Shown here: in pieces, positions 8,629 to 16,982 of the stretch
Layout: each line of letters starts with the position of its first letter
How positions within the stretch are numbered: the first letter of the stretch is position 1
From: Streptomyces sp. NBC_00483
GTDB lineage: Bacteria > Actinomycetota > Actinomycetes > Streptomycetales > Streptomycetaceae
DNA: 64,000 bases
Reading direction: 5' to 3'
Assembly (NCBI RefSeq): GCF_036013745.1
Contig: NZ_CP107880.1
Coordinates: 5,580,001 to 5,644,000 of the forward strand
Program-made: the position numbers and the translations under genes
Notes under the pieces: generated by a model
Databases searched by the model: none
The model's input: the letters and a program-made list of their open reading frames with translations, nothing else
Told to the model about the DNA's origin: nothing

Positions 8629-9249
8629 ATGAGTGCCGCCTCCCGCACCCCCCGCACCACCGCGACGAAGCGCCGCGCCGCCCAGCTGACCGTAGGAGCC
8701 GCCGTGGCGGCCCTCGCGCTGACGGCCTGCGGCTCCGGCGGTACGTCGGGCGGCGGCAACAACACCAACTTCGTCACCGGGTCCGGCGGCATCGCCACGG
8801 TCAAGAAGGGCGAGCGCCACAACGCCCCCTCCCTGACCGGCAAGGACCTCGAGGGCAAGCAGCTCGACATGTCCGACTACAAGGGCAAGGTCGTCGTCCT
8901 CAACGTCTGGGGCTCCTGGTGCCCGCCCTGCCGGGCCGAGGCGCCGAACTTCGTGAAGGTCGCCAAGGACACCGATAAACAGGACGTCCAGTTCCTCGGC
9001 ATCAACACCCGGGACACCAGCACCGGCCCGGCCAAGAAGTTCGAAGAGAACTACGACGTCCCGTACCCGAGCTTCTACGACCCGACGGGCCGGCTCCTGC
9101 TCAAGTTCGACAAGGGCACGCTCAACCCGCAGGCCATCCCCTCGACGATCGTCGTCGACCGCGAGGGAAAGATCGCCGCGCGTTCGCTCAAGCCACTCAG
9201 CGAGAAGGCCCTGCGCAAGATGGTCGCGCCGGTCATCGCGGAGAAGTGA
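8629..9249 (+). CDS. TlpA/ResA-like thioredoxin lipoprotein
   Basis: 206 aa. The signal peptide ends in the lipobox LTAC (Cys34), followed by a Gly/Asn linker and an AhpC/TSA-thioredoxin domain with the redox motif WCPPC at 97-101. Family role: membrane-anchored extracytoplasmic thiol reductase that keeps the apocytochrome c haem-binding cysteines reduced. It receives electrons from CcdA, encoded immediately downstream. First gene of a four-gene System II cytochrome c maturation operon. Confidence 0.92.
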   Translation: MSAASRTPRTTATKRRAAQLTVGAAVAALALTACGSGGTSGGGNNTNFVTGSGGIATVKKGERHNAPSLTGKDLEGKQLDMSDYKGKVVVLNVWGSWCPPCRAEAPNFVKVAKDTDKQDVQFLGINTRDTSTGPAKKFEENYDVPYPSFYDPTGRLLLKFDKGTLNPQAIPSTIVVDREGKIAARSLKPLSEKALRKMVAPVIAEK

Positions 9250-9255
9250 GCGAAG

Positions 9256-10020
9256 GTGAGCTCCTCCCTCGTCACACTCGCCGCCGGTGACACCGTCACC
9301 GACGGTGCGCTCCTCCTGGCCGTCCCCGTGGCTCTCCTCGGCGGCCTGGTCTCCTTCTTCTCCCCGTGCGTGCTGCCCCTCGTACCCGGCTATCTGTCGT
9401 ACGTGACCGGCATCACCGGCACCGATCTGATGGAGCAGCGGCGGGGCCGGATGGCGGCGGGCGCGAGCCTGTTCGTCCTCGGGTTCACCGCCGTCTTCGT
9501 CTCCGGCGGCGCCCTGTTCGGCTTCTTCGGCCAGACGCTCCAGGAGTACCAAGGGGTGCTGAGCAAGGTGCTCGGCGGCCTCATGATCGCCATGGGCATC
9601 TTCTTCATGGGCTTCATGCCCTGGATGACGCAGCGGGAGTTCCGCTTCCACAAGAAGCCCGCCGCCGGTCTGGCCGGAGCCCCGGTCCTCGGCGCGCTGT
9701 TCGGCATCGGCTGGACCCCCTGCATCGGCCCGACCCTCGCCTCCGTGATCGGCCTCTCCTCGGTGCAGAGCACCGCCGGCCGCGGGGCCATACTGACCAT
9801 CGCGTACTGCCTCGGCCTCGGCGTGCCCTTCGTGCTCGCCGCGATCGCCTTCCGCAAGGCGCTCGGCGCGTTCGGCTGGGTCAAGCAGCACTACACGTGG
9901 GTGATGCGCATCGGCGGCATCATGATGATCCTGACCGGAGTTCTGCTCCTCACGGGTGCGTGGGACGCGCTCGTGGGGCAGATGCGGACCTGGTCCACCG
10001 GCTTCCAGGTGGGAATCTGA
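9256..10020 (+). CDS. ccdA: CcdA-type cytochrome c biogenesis / thiol-disulfide transporter
   Basis: 254 aa polytopic membrane protein with about six transmembrane segments. The motifs SFFSPCVLPLVPGYLSYV and GIGWTPCIGPTLASV each contain the proline-flanked cysteine of the DsbD/CcdA family. It carries reducing equivalents from cytoplasmic thioredoxin across the membrane to the TlpA-like protein encoded 6 bp upstream. GTG start. Confidence 0.94.
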   Translation: MSSSLVTLAAGDTVTDGALLLAVPVALLGGLVSFFSPCVLPLVPGYLSYVTGITGTDLMEQRRGRMAAGASLFVLGFTAVFVSGGALFGFFGQTLQEYQGVLSKVLGGLMIAMGIFFMGFMPWMTQREFRFHKKPAAGLAGAPVLGALFGIGWTPCIGPTLASVIGLSSVQSTAGRGAILTIAYCLGLGVPFVLAAIAFRKALGAFGWVKQHYTWVMRIGGIMMILTGVLLLTGAWDALVGQMRTWSTGFQVGI

Positions 10021-10023
10021 TCC

Positions 10024-11739
10024 ATGAGCAACACGACCGACGACGTGCAGACCGGTGGCGATCCCACTGAGCTCGAAGCCGCGTCCCAGCTGAGCACGGC
10101 CCCCCAGGAGGACCGTTCGCCCAACCTGCCCCGGCTCGGAGTCTTCGGCTGGGTCCGCTGGTTCTGGCGGCAGCTCACCTCGATGCGGGTCGCCCTGATC
10201 CTGCTGTTCCTGCTCTCCCTCGGCGCCATCCCCGGCTCGCTGATCCCGCAGCAGGGCACGGACCCGACCAAGGTCGACACCTTCCGCAAGGCACACGACA
10301 CGCTCGCGTCGATCTACGACAAGATCGGCTTCTTCCACGTCTACAGCTCGGTGTGGTTCTCCGCGATCTACCTGCTGCTGTTCATCTCGCTCATCGGCTG
10401 CATCGTGCCGCGCACCTGGCAGTTCGTCGGGCAGCTGCGCGGCCGCCCGCCGGGCGCGCCCAAGCGGCTCACCCGGCTGCCCGCGTACGCGACGTGGCGC
10501 ACGGAGGCGGACCCCGAGCAGGTGCGCACCGCCGCCCTCGCGATGATGAAGAAGCGCCGCTACCGCGCGCATGTCGCCGGTACTGCGGTCGCGGCCGAGA
10601 AGGGCTATCTGCGCGAGGTCGGCAACCTCGCCTTCCACATCGCGCTGATCGTGATGCTGGTGTCCTTCGCCTGGGGCCAGCTGTTCAAGTTCGAGGGCGG
10701 CAAGCTCGTCACCGAGGGCGACGGGTTCGCCAACACGCTCACCCAGTACGACGACTTCAAGTCCGGCAACCTCTTCGACAGCGACAACGACCTGTCGCCG
10801 TTCAGCTTCACCCTCGACAAGTTCACGGCCACGTACGAGCGCACGGGTCCCGAGAAGGGCACCCCGCGCACGTTCCGCGCGAACGTCAGCTACACCGAGG
10901 GCTCGGGCGACAAGACGAAGCAGACCAAGATCGAGTCCAACCACCCGCTGGACATCGACGGCACCAAGATCTTCCTCAACGGGCACGGCTACGCGGTCCC
11001 CATCACGGTCCGCGACGGCAAGGGCAAGGTCGTCTCGAAGCAGACCGTGCCGATGCTGCCGATCGACTCCAACATCTCCTCGCAGGGCGCCATCAAGGTG
11101 ATGGACGGCTACAAGAACGCGAAGGGCAAGAAGGAACAGCTGGGCTTCGCCGCCTGGTTCGTGCCGACGTTCGCGGGCGCGGGCAAGGGCACGATGCTCT
11201 CCCAGTTCCCCGCGCTCGACTATCCCGTCCTCGCGCTGAACGCGACGCACGGCGACCTCGGCGTCGACGCCGGCCTTCCGCAGAACGTGTACCAGCTGGA
11301 CACCTCGCACATGAAGGCCTTCAAGGACTCCAAGGGCAAGGCGCTCAAGCAGCGGCTGCTCCCCGGCGAGACGATGAAGCTGCCCAACGGGGCGGGCTCC
11401 ATCACGTTCGACAAGGACATCAAGGAATGGGTCACCTTCCAGATCTCCCACCAGCCCGGTGACACCTGGGCACTGGGCGGCGCCATCGCCGCGATCTTCG
11501 GTCTGGCCGGCTCCCTGTTCATCCAGCGCCGCCGCGTCTGGGTGCGCGCCGTCGAGGGCCCCGACGGGGTGACCGTCGTCGAGATGGCGGGCCTCGGCCG
11601 CAGCGAGTCCGCGAAGCTGCCGGAGGAGCTCGGCTCCTTGGTCGAGCAGCTGCACAGCAAGGCGCCGAGCGCGCCCGAACCCACTGAAACCTCCGCATCA
11701 ACCACCGCTGTTCCTGCCGCCGAAGGGGCTGAGAAGTGA
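10024..11739 (+). CDS. resB: Cytochrome c biogenesis protein ResB
   Basis: 571 aa. N-terminal membrane segments near residues 53-75 and 110-135 include SMRVALILLFLLSLGAIPG; a third follows near 200, then a large extracytoplasmic domain (about 225-480) and a C-terminal segment in AIAAIFGLAGSLFIQ. With CcsB it forms the System II synthetase that exports haem and attaches it to CXXCH motifs. Starts 3 bp after ccdA and overlaps ccsB by 4 bp. Confidence 0.94.
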   Translation: MSNTTDDVQTGGDPTELEAASQLSTAPQEDRSPNLPRLGVFGWVRWFWRQLTSMRVALILLFLLSLGAIPGSLIPQQGTDPTKVDTFRKAHDTLASIYDKIGFFHVYSSVWFSAIYLLLFISLIGCIVPRTWQFVGQLRGRPPGAPKRLTRLPAYATWRTEADPEQVRTAALAMMKKRRYRAHVAGTAVAAEKGYLREVGNLAFHIALIVMLVSFAWGQLFKFEGGKLVTEGDGFANTLTQYDDFKSGNLFDSDNDLSPFSFTLDKFTATYERTGPEKGTPRTFRANVSYTEGSGDKTKQTKIESNHPLDIDGTKIFLNGHGYAVPITVRDGKGKVVSKQTVPMLPIDSNISSQGAIKVMDGYKNAKGKKEQLGFAAWFVPTFAGAGKGTMLSQFPALDYPVLALNATHGDLGVDAGLPQNVYQLDTSHMKAFKDSKGKALKQRLLPGETMKLPNGAGSITFDKDIKEWVTFQISHQPGDTWALGGAIAAIFGLAGSLFIQRRRVWVRAVEGPDGVTVVEMAGLGRSESAKLPEELGSLVEQLHSKAPSAPEPTETSASTTAVPAAEGAEK

Positions 11740-12824
11740 CTCTCGCCGCCGCAGTCAACGAGAACCTGGCTCACACCAGTAACGTCCTCATCTACTCGTC
11801 GATGGCCGTCTATCTGCTCGCGTTCTTCGCGAACATGGCCGAGTGGATCTTCGGTAGCCGCAGCAAGGTCGGCCGAACCGCCGCCGCGCTGACCGGCACG
11901 GCCGAGGAGAAGGAGGCGGCCGCCGCGCCGGCCGTCACGGTCAACAAGAAGGGCGGCACCGCCGTCCTCGACCGGCCGAAGGTCGTGACCCGAGCGGCGG
12001 CCGGCGCGCGTGACGTGCCGGACGGCCCCGGCGCCGCCGCCGGAGACGAGAAGGGCGACCTGTACGGGCGCATCGCCATCTCCCTCACGGTGCTCGCCTT
12101 CGTCATCGAGTTCGGCGGCGTGCTCACGCGCGCGCTCTCGGTGGAGCGGGCCCCGTGGGGCAACATGTACGAGTTCAGCATCACCTTCTCCACCGTCGCC
12201 GTGGCCATCTACCTGGTCCTGCTGGCGTTGAAGAAGAACGTGCGCTGGCTCGGACTGCCCCTGGTCATCACGGTCCTGCTCGACCTCGGTCTCGCCACCA
12301 CCGTGCTGTACACGTCCAGCGACCAGCTGGTGCCGGCGCTGCACTCGTACTGGCTGTACATCCACGTCTCGACGGCGATCTTCTGCGGCGCGGTCTTCTA
12401 CGTCGGCGCGGTCGGCACGATCCTGTACCTCTTCAAGGACTCCTACGAGAACAAGCTGGCGAGCGGCGGCACCCCCGGCCGCTTCGCGACCTCCGTCATG
12501 GAGCGGCTGCCCGCCTCGCAGTCCCTGGACAAGTTCTCCTACCGCGTGAACGCGGCCGTCTTCCCGCTGTGGACGTTCACGATCATCGCGGGCGCCATCT
12601 GGGCGGGCGACGCGTGGGGCCGCTACTGGGGCTGGGACCCCAAGGAGACCTGGTCGTTCATCACCTGGGTCGCCTACGCGGCGTACCTGCACGCCCGCGC
12701 GACCGCCGGCTGGAAGGGCCGCAAGGCCGCCTACCTGGCGCTGATCGCGTTCGGCTGCTGGATCTTCAACTACTACGGCGTGAACATCTTCGTCACAGGC
12801 AAGCACTCGTACGCCGGGGTGTGA
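11736..12824 (+). CDS. ccsB: Cytochrome c biogenesis protein CcsB/ResC
   Basis: 362 aa. N-terminal membrane segment, a cytoplasmic Ala-rich linker (about residues 45-105), then the CcsA/ResC membrane core. The haem-handling WWD-type signature is WGRYWGWDPKETWSFITW near 291-308, and conserved histidines lie in LHSYWLYIHVSTA and AAYLHARAT. Partner of ResB in the haem lyase. Last gene of the operon, followed by a clear hairpin. Confidence 0.95.
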   Translation: MTLAAAVNENLAHTSNVLIYSSMAVYLLAFFANMAEWIFGSRSKVGRTAAALTGTAEEKEAAAAPAVTVNKKGGTAVLDRPKVVTRAAAGARDVPDGPGAAAGDEKGDLYGRIAISLTVLAFVIEFGGVLTRALSVERAPWGNMYEFSITFSTVAVAIYLVLLALKKNVRWLGLPLVITVLLDLGLATTVLYTSSDQLVPALHSYWLYIHVSTAIFCGAVFYVGAVGTILYLFKDSYENKLASGGTPGRFATSVMERLPASQSLDKFSYRVNAAVFPLWTFTIIAGAIWAGDAWGRYWGWDPKETWSFITWVAYAAYLHARATAGWKGRKAAYLALIAFGCWIFNYYGVNIFVTGKHSYAGV

Positions 12825-12840
12825 GCCGCATCGCTTCGTG

Positions 12841-12868
12841 AAAGGCCGGTCCTGCGGGGCCGGCCTTT
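12841..12868. terminator. Hairpin between ccsB and the convergent dioxygenase gene
   Basis: AAAGGCCGG pairs with CCGGCCTTT, extended by CC/GG, around a short GC loop. The symmetry (A-tract and T-tract) fits a bidirectional terminator. Confidence 0.75.
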
Positions 12869-12880
12869 CGCGTACGCGCG

Positions 12881-13861
12881 TCAGCCCACCGTGATGGCGT
12901 CCAGCTTTCCGCGCAGGTACGCGTGCGAGTCGACCGGCTCGTACGCGACGCGGCCCTTCGGGGCGGGCAGCGGTTCCACGGTCGTGCCGGGGTCGCACTC
13001 GTAGAAGTAGACGAGCGACATGAGCTCCTCGGCGGGCGCGTCGGCAGGGGGCGGCAGGACGCGGTGCCGGCCGGAGCGCCAGCGGTCGCCGGTCCAGCGG
13101 GCCATCAGGTCACCGATATTGATCGTGAAGGCGTCCGGGTCGTACGGGGCGTCTTCCCAGCCCCCGTCATCGGTGAACACCTGGAGGCCGCCCTTCCCGG
13201 CCTGCCGGTCGAGCACTGTCACCGTGCCGAAGTCGGTGTGCGGGCCGATCCGGAACTGGCCGGGCTCCGGGGCGCCGACGACCTCCGTGCCCGGGTACCA
13301 GTTGATGTTGAAGCCCCAGGTGGGGTGCGCGGTGTGGCGGGTGAAGAAGTCGGCGGGCTCGTCGAGGGCGGCCGCGAGGAGTTCGAGCAGCCGGTCGGAG
13401 AGCGTCCGCATCTGCTCCAGGTACGTCTCCACGAGCGCGCGCAGTTGCGGCGACTCGGAAGGGAAGACGTTCTCGCCCGACCACTCGGCGCGCACCGCCG
13501 GGTCGTCGAAGGGCGTCGCCGTGGCGAAGGACAGCGACTCCTTCAGGTCGGGCGGCGTCTCGGTGCCCTCGGCGTAGCCGTTGGCCTCGGCGCCCGGGCC
13601 GAGCCAGCCGCGTCCGCCGACCTGCACGCTGTACGGCTCCTTCACCGGCGCCGGCATACGGAAGAACCCACGGGCCGCGTCCCGGATCCGGGTGCGCAGC
13701 CCCGGGTCGACGCCGTGCCCGGTGACCAGCAGGAACCCGGCGGTGCGCAGCGCGTCGTCCACGGTGGCGGCGATCGCGGCGCGGGCCTTCGGGTCGCCGG
13801 ACATCCACGGCAACAGGTCGATGGTCGGAATGCGCGGCGCGGCGCCGGGGGAAGCGGTCAT
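12881..13861 (-). CDS. Isopenicillin N synthase-like Fe(II) dioxygenase
   Basis: 326 aa. The N-terminal DIOX_N region (IPTIDLLPWMSG, AGFLLVTGHGVDPGL) is followed by the double-stranded beta-helix. The iron ligands are His208 and Asp210 in GPHTDFGTVTVLD and His266 in GRHRVLPPP. The conserved R-x-S that normally binds the 2-oxoglutarate or substrate carboxylate appears as L-M-S (280-282), an oddity. The gene is divergent from a PucR regulator with 112 bp between them and near a nucleobase permease and deaminase. A nucleobase or purine-derived substrate is a speculation; the family also includes thymine-7-hydroxylases and many unknowns. Confidence 0.8.
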   Translation of the reverse strand: MTASPGAAPRIPTIDLLPWMSGDPKARAAIAATVDDALRTAGFLLVTGHGVDPGLRTRIRDAARGFFRMPAPVKEPYSVQVGGRGWLGPGAEANGYAEGTETPPDLKESLSFATATPFDDPAVRAEWSGENVFPSESPQLRALVETYLEQMRTLSDRLLELLAAALDEPADFFTRHTAHPTWGFNINWYPGTEVVGAPEPGQFRIGPHTDFGTVTVLDRQAGKGGLQVFTDDGGWEDAPYDPDAFTINIGDLMARWTGDRWRSGRHRVLPPPADAPAEELMSLVYFYECDPGTTVEPLPAPKGRVAYEPVDSHAYLRGKLDAITVG

Positions 13862-13973
13862 ACGGTCCACTTTCGCGGCGCGGAAACACCGGGGCAACGT
13901 GCGGGGCGTACTGTCCCGGCCGTTCCTACCCCGACGGAATGTCCGCACGCGCGCGTGCCCACCGGGAGGCCAA

Positions 13974-15242
13974 GTGTCCGCTCTCACACTCCGCGAGATC
14001 CTCCACCTCGACGTCGTCGGCGGCGCCGACCCTGAACTCCTCGCCGGGGAGGGCGGGTTGGACCGGCCCGTGCGCTGGGTGCATTCCAGCGAGGTGTACG
14101 AGGGCGCGGGCTTCCTGGACGGCGGGGAGCTGCTGCTGACGAACGGGTTCGCGTTCCTCGACGCCGACGGGGGCGCGCTGCGCCGCTACGTAAGGGAGTT
14201 GACGGCGCGCGGGGCGGTGGGCCTCGCCGTGGAGGTGGGCCGGGCCCTGGAACGTATGCCGTCCGAAGTGGTGGAGGCTGCGCGGGAGTTGGGTTTCCCG
14301 CTGATCGCATTGCGACGCGTCGTGCCGTTCGTGCGGATCGCGGAGGCGGCCAATCGGGCCATCGTCACCCACGGGCTCGCCGCCCGCCCCGCGGTGACGC
14401 TCCGGGGCGCCGGCCACTCGGCCGCGCTGCTCGCCGACCTGGCCGACCGGCAGGCGCTCAACCAGCCGGAGGTGCAGGCACGTTCGGTGCTCGCCGGGTT
14501 CCGGCCGGGGCCCGGGGAGCGGCTCGTCGGGGTCTCCGTGCACGGCCCGGCGGTGGCGGCCCGTGCGGCGGTCGACCGGGTGGCGGGGCGGGGCGCGCTG
14601 TGTGCCGCGTTCCCCGGTGATGTGCTCGCGCTGGTGGCGGCACCGGCCGGCCGTGACGCGGTGCGCGGCGTCCTCGACGCCTTCCGCGCCGCGGCCGCGA
14701 TGGGGCTCACCGTGGCGGTCGGGCCCGCCGTCGCCGCGGGCGACGGGTGGCTGCGCTGGAGCGACACGCTGCGTACGGCCCGTATGACGCTGGAGCTGGC
14801 GCTGACCGTGCCGGCCGCCGAACCGGCGCTCGTCGAGGGGCCGTTGGTGACGTCCTCGCGGGCGCTCGCCCTGGAGCGGGAGCTGACCAGGGGCGGTGTG
14901 GAGGCCAACCGGGAGCGGCTGACGCGGCTCGTCGGCGACGTCCTCGGGCCGCTCCTGGAGTGGGAGGCCGCGCACGGCAGCGACCTCGTGCACACCCTTG
15001 AGGTGCATCTGCGGCACGGCTGCAGCCCCACGCGTACCGCCGCGCTCCTGCACATCGGACGGCAGTCCCTCTACCAGCGCCTGGAGCGCATCGAGTCGCT
15101 GCTCGGCGCCGAGGTCGGCGACCCGGAATTGCTCGGGGAGCTGCTCCAAGCGGCGTGCGCGGCCCGTGTCGTGGGGGCCGGGCGTGCCGGTCAGGGGGTC
15201 AGCGAGCGCCAGATCCTCTCCGACAGGACGCGCGCGGCCTGA
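13974..15242 (+). CDS. PucR-family transcriptional regulator
   Basis: 422 aa. The N-terminal purine catabolism regulatory domain starts TLREILHLDVVGGADPELLAGEGG, a GGDEF-like middle region follows, and the C-terminal PucR helix-turn-helix is VHLRHGCSPTRTAALLHIGRQSLYQRLERIESLLG. Family role: activator of purine or other nitrogen-source catabolic genes. GTG 13974 is chosen because GGGAGG lies 6 nt upstream. It probably controls the divergent dioxygenase. Its last 52 bp overlap the 3' end of the convergent TetR gene. Confidence 0.9.
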   Translation: MSALTLREILHLDVVGGADPELLAGEGGLDRPVRWVHSSEVYEGAGFLDGGELLLTNGFAFLDADGGALRRYVRELTARGAVGLAVEVGRALERMPSEVVEAARELGFPLIALRRVVPFVRIAEAANRAIVTHGLAARPAVTLRGAGHSAALLADLADRQALNQPEVQARSVLAGFRPGPGERLVGVSVHGPAVAARAAVDRVAGRGALCAAFPGDVLALVAAPAGRDAVRGVLDAFRAAAAMGLTVAVGPAVAAGDGWLRWSDTLRTARMTLELALTVPAAEPALVEGPLVTSSRALALERELTRGGVEANRERLTRLVGDVLGPLLEWEAAHGSDLVHTLEVHLRHGCSPTRTAALLHIGRQSLYQRLERIESLLGAEVGDPELLGELLQAACAARVVGAGRAGQGVSERQILSDRTRAA

Positions 15243-15784
15243 TCGAGGTCGGTCTCGTGCGTCCCGGCGAGCCAGCCGCGCGCGAGGCCGACGACCGGGC
15301 CGAGCACCAGGGCCTCGATGAGCGGCCCGGGCAGCGGGGCGATCGCGCCGGATTCGACGTGCTGCCGCATCCACTCGGTGAGCGGCGAGAGCCGGGCCTC
15401 CTGCGCGTCGCGCAACTGGCGGGCATGCGCCATCCCCAGCCGGTCGGCGTACGAGGAGTGCAACAGGCGGGAGGCGTCGGGGTGTTCGCGGATGAAGCGC
15501 AGATACGAGTCGACGATCGCCTGGATCCCCGTGCGCGGCGTGCGGGAGCGTTCGAGGGCCGCGGCGAGTTCGTCGAGGAACCGGCCCAGCCAGCGCAGCA
15601 ACAGCGCCTGCATCAGCCCGTCGACGCTGCCGAAGTGGTGGTACAGGCTCCCCGGACTCGCCCCGCCCGTCCGCGTCAGGGAGCTGACGGTGATGCCCTG
15701 CTCGCCGGCGTCCGCGTAGACGCGCAGCGCGGCATCGAGGAGGCGGTCGACGGTTTCCGCGCCGCGCAGTTGCTTGGGGCTCAT
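15191..15784 (-). CDS. TetR-family transcriptional regulator
   Basis: 197 aa. N-terminal helix-turn-helix at about 10-55: RLLDAALRVYADAGEQGITV then GASPGSLYHHFGSVDGLMQ. The C-terminal ligand domain is of normal size, with LGPVVGLARGWLAG near the end. A perfect 22-bp palindrome lies 44 bp upstream of its start and is the likely autoregulatory operator. The C-terminal coding region overlaps the convergent PucR gene by 52 bp. Ligand unknown. Confidence 0.88.
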   Translation of the reverse strand: MSPKQLRGAETVDRLLDAALRVYADAGEQGITVSSLTRTGGASPGSLYHHFGSVDGLMQALLLRWLGRFLDELAAALERSRTPRTGIQAIVDSYLRFIREHPDASRLLHSSYADRLGMAHARQLRDAQEARLSPLTEWMRQHVESGAIAPLPGPLIEALVLGPVVGLARGWLAGTHETDLDQAARVLSERIWRSLTP

Positions 15785-15827
15785 GACGACGACCAGCCTA
15801 AGGCACCTCCCGGGGCTGTGTTTCTAT

Positions 15828-15849
15828 AGTGAATTTCTAGAAATTCACT
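15828..15849. promoter_or_regulatory. Perfect 22-bp palindrome, likely TetR operator
   Basis: Half-site AGTGAATTTCT meets its exact reverse complement AGAAATTCACT with no spacer. It is AT-rich within a 70% GC region and sits just upstream of the minus-strand TetR gene, the classic autoregulatory position. Confidence 0.7.
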
Positions 15850-15893
15850 CCAGTTCAGTAAGGTGCTGAGCCACACTGATCACCCTGGTCGAG

Positions 15894-15926
15894 GCCGTCG
15901 AGCGGCACGGGGGACCGCTCGACGGC
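15894..15926 (-). terminator. 12-bp hairpin downstream of the quinone oxidoreductase gene
   Basis: GCCGTCGAGCGG (15894-15905) pairs perfectly with CCGCTCGACGGC (15915-15926) around a 9-nt loop, 23 bp beyond the stop of the minus-strand oxidoreductase. No T-tract. Confidence 0.6.
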
Positions 15927-15948
15927 CCGGCCTGTGGTAGCGGCTTGA

Positions 15949-16917
15949 TCAGCCCACCCGCAGCAGCAGCTTGCCCGTGCTGGTGCGGGAACCCATCAGG
16001 CGGTGGGCCTCCGGCGCCTCCGTGAGGGGGAATTCCGCTGTCACCGGGAGTTCGAGCCCCGGTACCGCGAAGGCGCGTTCGGCGAGTGACCGCAGTTCGG
16101 TGGGGGCGGTCCGGGCGAGGCCGAGGATGGAGAAGCCGGCCACGGAGAGGCCCGTCGGGTACAGCTCGGGCTGACCGACCTGCCACGCGGGCGCGGACGA
16201 CGCGTTGCCGAAGGACACGAGCCGCCCGAACACCGCGAGCGCCTCCCGCGTCTCCCGGAGCGTCTCGCCGCCCACCGGGTCCAGTGCCAGATCGACCCCG
16301 CGCCCGCCCGTCAACTCCCGTACCGCCGCGCCGAATTCATCGGCCAGGACCACGTGGTCGTACCCGTACCCCTTCGCGTACGCGGCCTTCGCCTCGCTCG
16401 ACACGACGCCGATCACCCGCCCCGCGCCCGCCGTCCGCGCCAACTGCCCGGCCACCGTGCCGACTCCGCCCGCCGCACCCTGCACGAGAACGGTCTCGCC
16501 GGAGCGCAGCCGCCCCACCGAGTGCAGCAGCGCGTACGCCGTCGGCAGCACGGTCGGCAGCGTCGCGGCCGTGCGCAGCGACAGGCCGTCGGGGAGCGGG
16601 AAGGTGGTGACGGCGTCGGCGACGGCCACCTCCGCGTAGCCGCCGGAGGTGGTGAGCGCGGCGACCTCCTGGCCGACCGCGAGCCCCTCGACCCCCGCCC
16701 CCAGGGCGCGTACGCGGCCGGAGACCTCCAGGCCGGGGGAGTACGGCAGCGCGTCCACCCGGTAGCCCTCCGCGCGGGCCTTGAGGTCGGCGAAGTTCAC
16801 CCCGGCGTACGCGACATCGATGCTCACCCGGCCGGGCCCGGGCTCCGGCACCGCCACGTCCTCCGCCACCCGCAGGACCTCGGGCCCGCCGTACTCCTCG
16901 AACCGCACCGCTCGCAT
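15949..16917 (-). CDS. NADPH:quinone oxidoreductase / zinc-independent MDR alcohol dehydrogenase family
   Basis: 322 aa. GroES-like N-domain (MRAVRFEEYGGPEVLRV, VSIDVAYAGVNFADLKARAEGY, PYSPGLEVSGRV) and a Rossmann domain with VLVQGAAGGVGTVAGQLAR. The catalytic-zinc cysteine/histidine set of true alcohol dehydrogenases is absent, which fits quinone oxidoreductases (QOR/ToxD branch). The ATG at 16917 begins the conserved fold. It lies between the NCS1 permease and the TetR gene, all on the minus strand, and the TetR may control it. Physiological substrate unknown. Confidence 0.85.
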   Translation of the reverse strand: MRAVRFEEYGGPEVLRVAEDVAVPEPGPGRVSIDVAYAGVNFADLKARAEGYRVDALPYSPGLEVSGRVRALGAGVEGLAVGQEVAALTTSGGYAEVAVADAVTTFPLPDGLSLRTAATLPTVLPTAYALLHSVGRLRSGETVLVQGAAGGVGTVAGQLARTAGAGRVIGVVSSEAKAAYAKGYGYDHVVLADEFGAAVRELTGGRGVDLALDPVGGETLRETREALAVFGRLVSFGNASSAPAWQVGQPELYPTGLSVAGFSILGLARTAPTELRSLAERAFAVPGLELPVTAEFPLTEAPEAHRLMGSRTSTGKLLLRVG

Positions 16918-16982
16918 GGCACACGCCTTCCGTCGTCCGAGAAGAACCGACCGGTGTTCGCCGCTCGACGAACACCAACGGC

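Noticed and set aside
7426..11655. Very long minus-strand open frame (about 1,400 codons) opposite the cytochrome c maturation genes
   Set aside because: It is a shadow frame caused by high third-position GC on the plus strand; its translation is Arg/His/Glu-rich low complexity, while the plus strand holds four clear genes.
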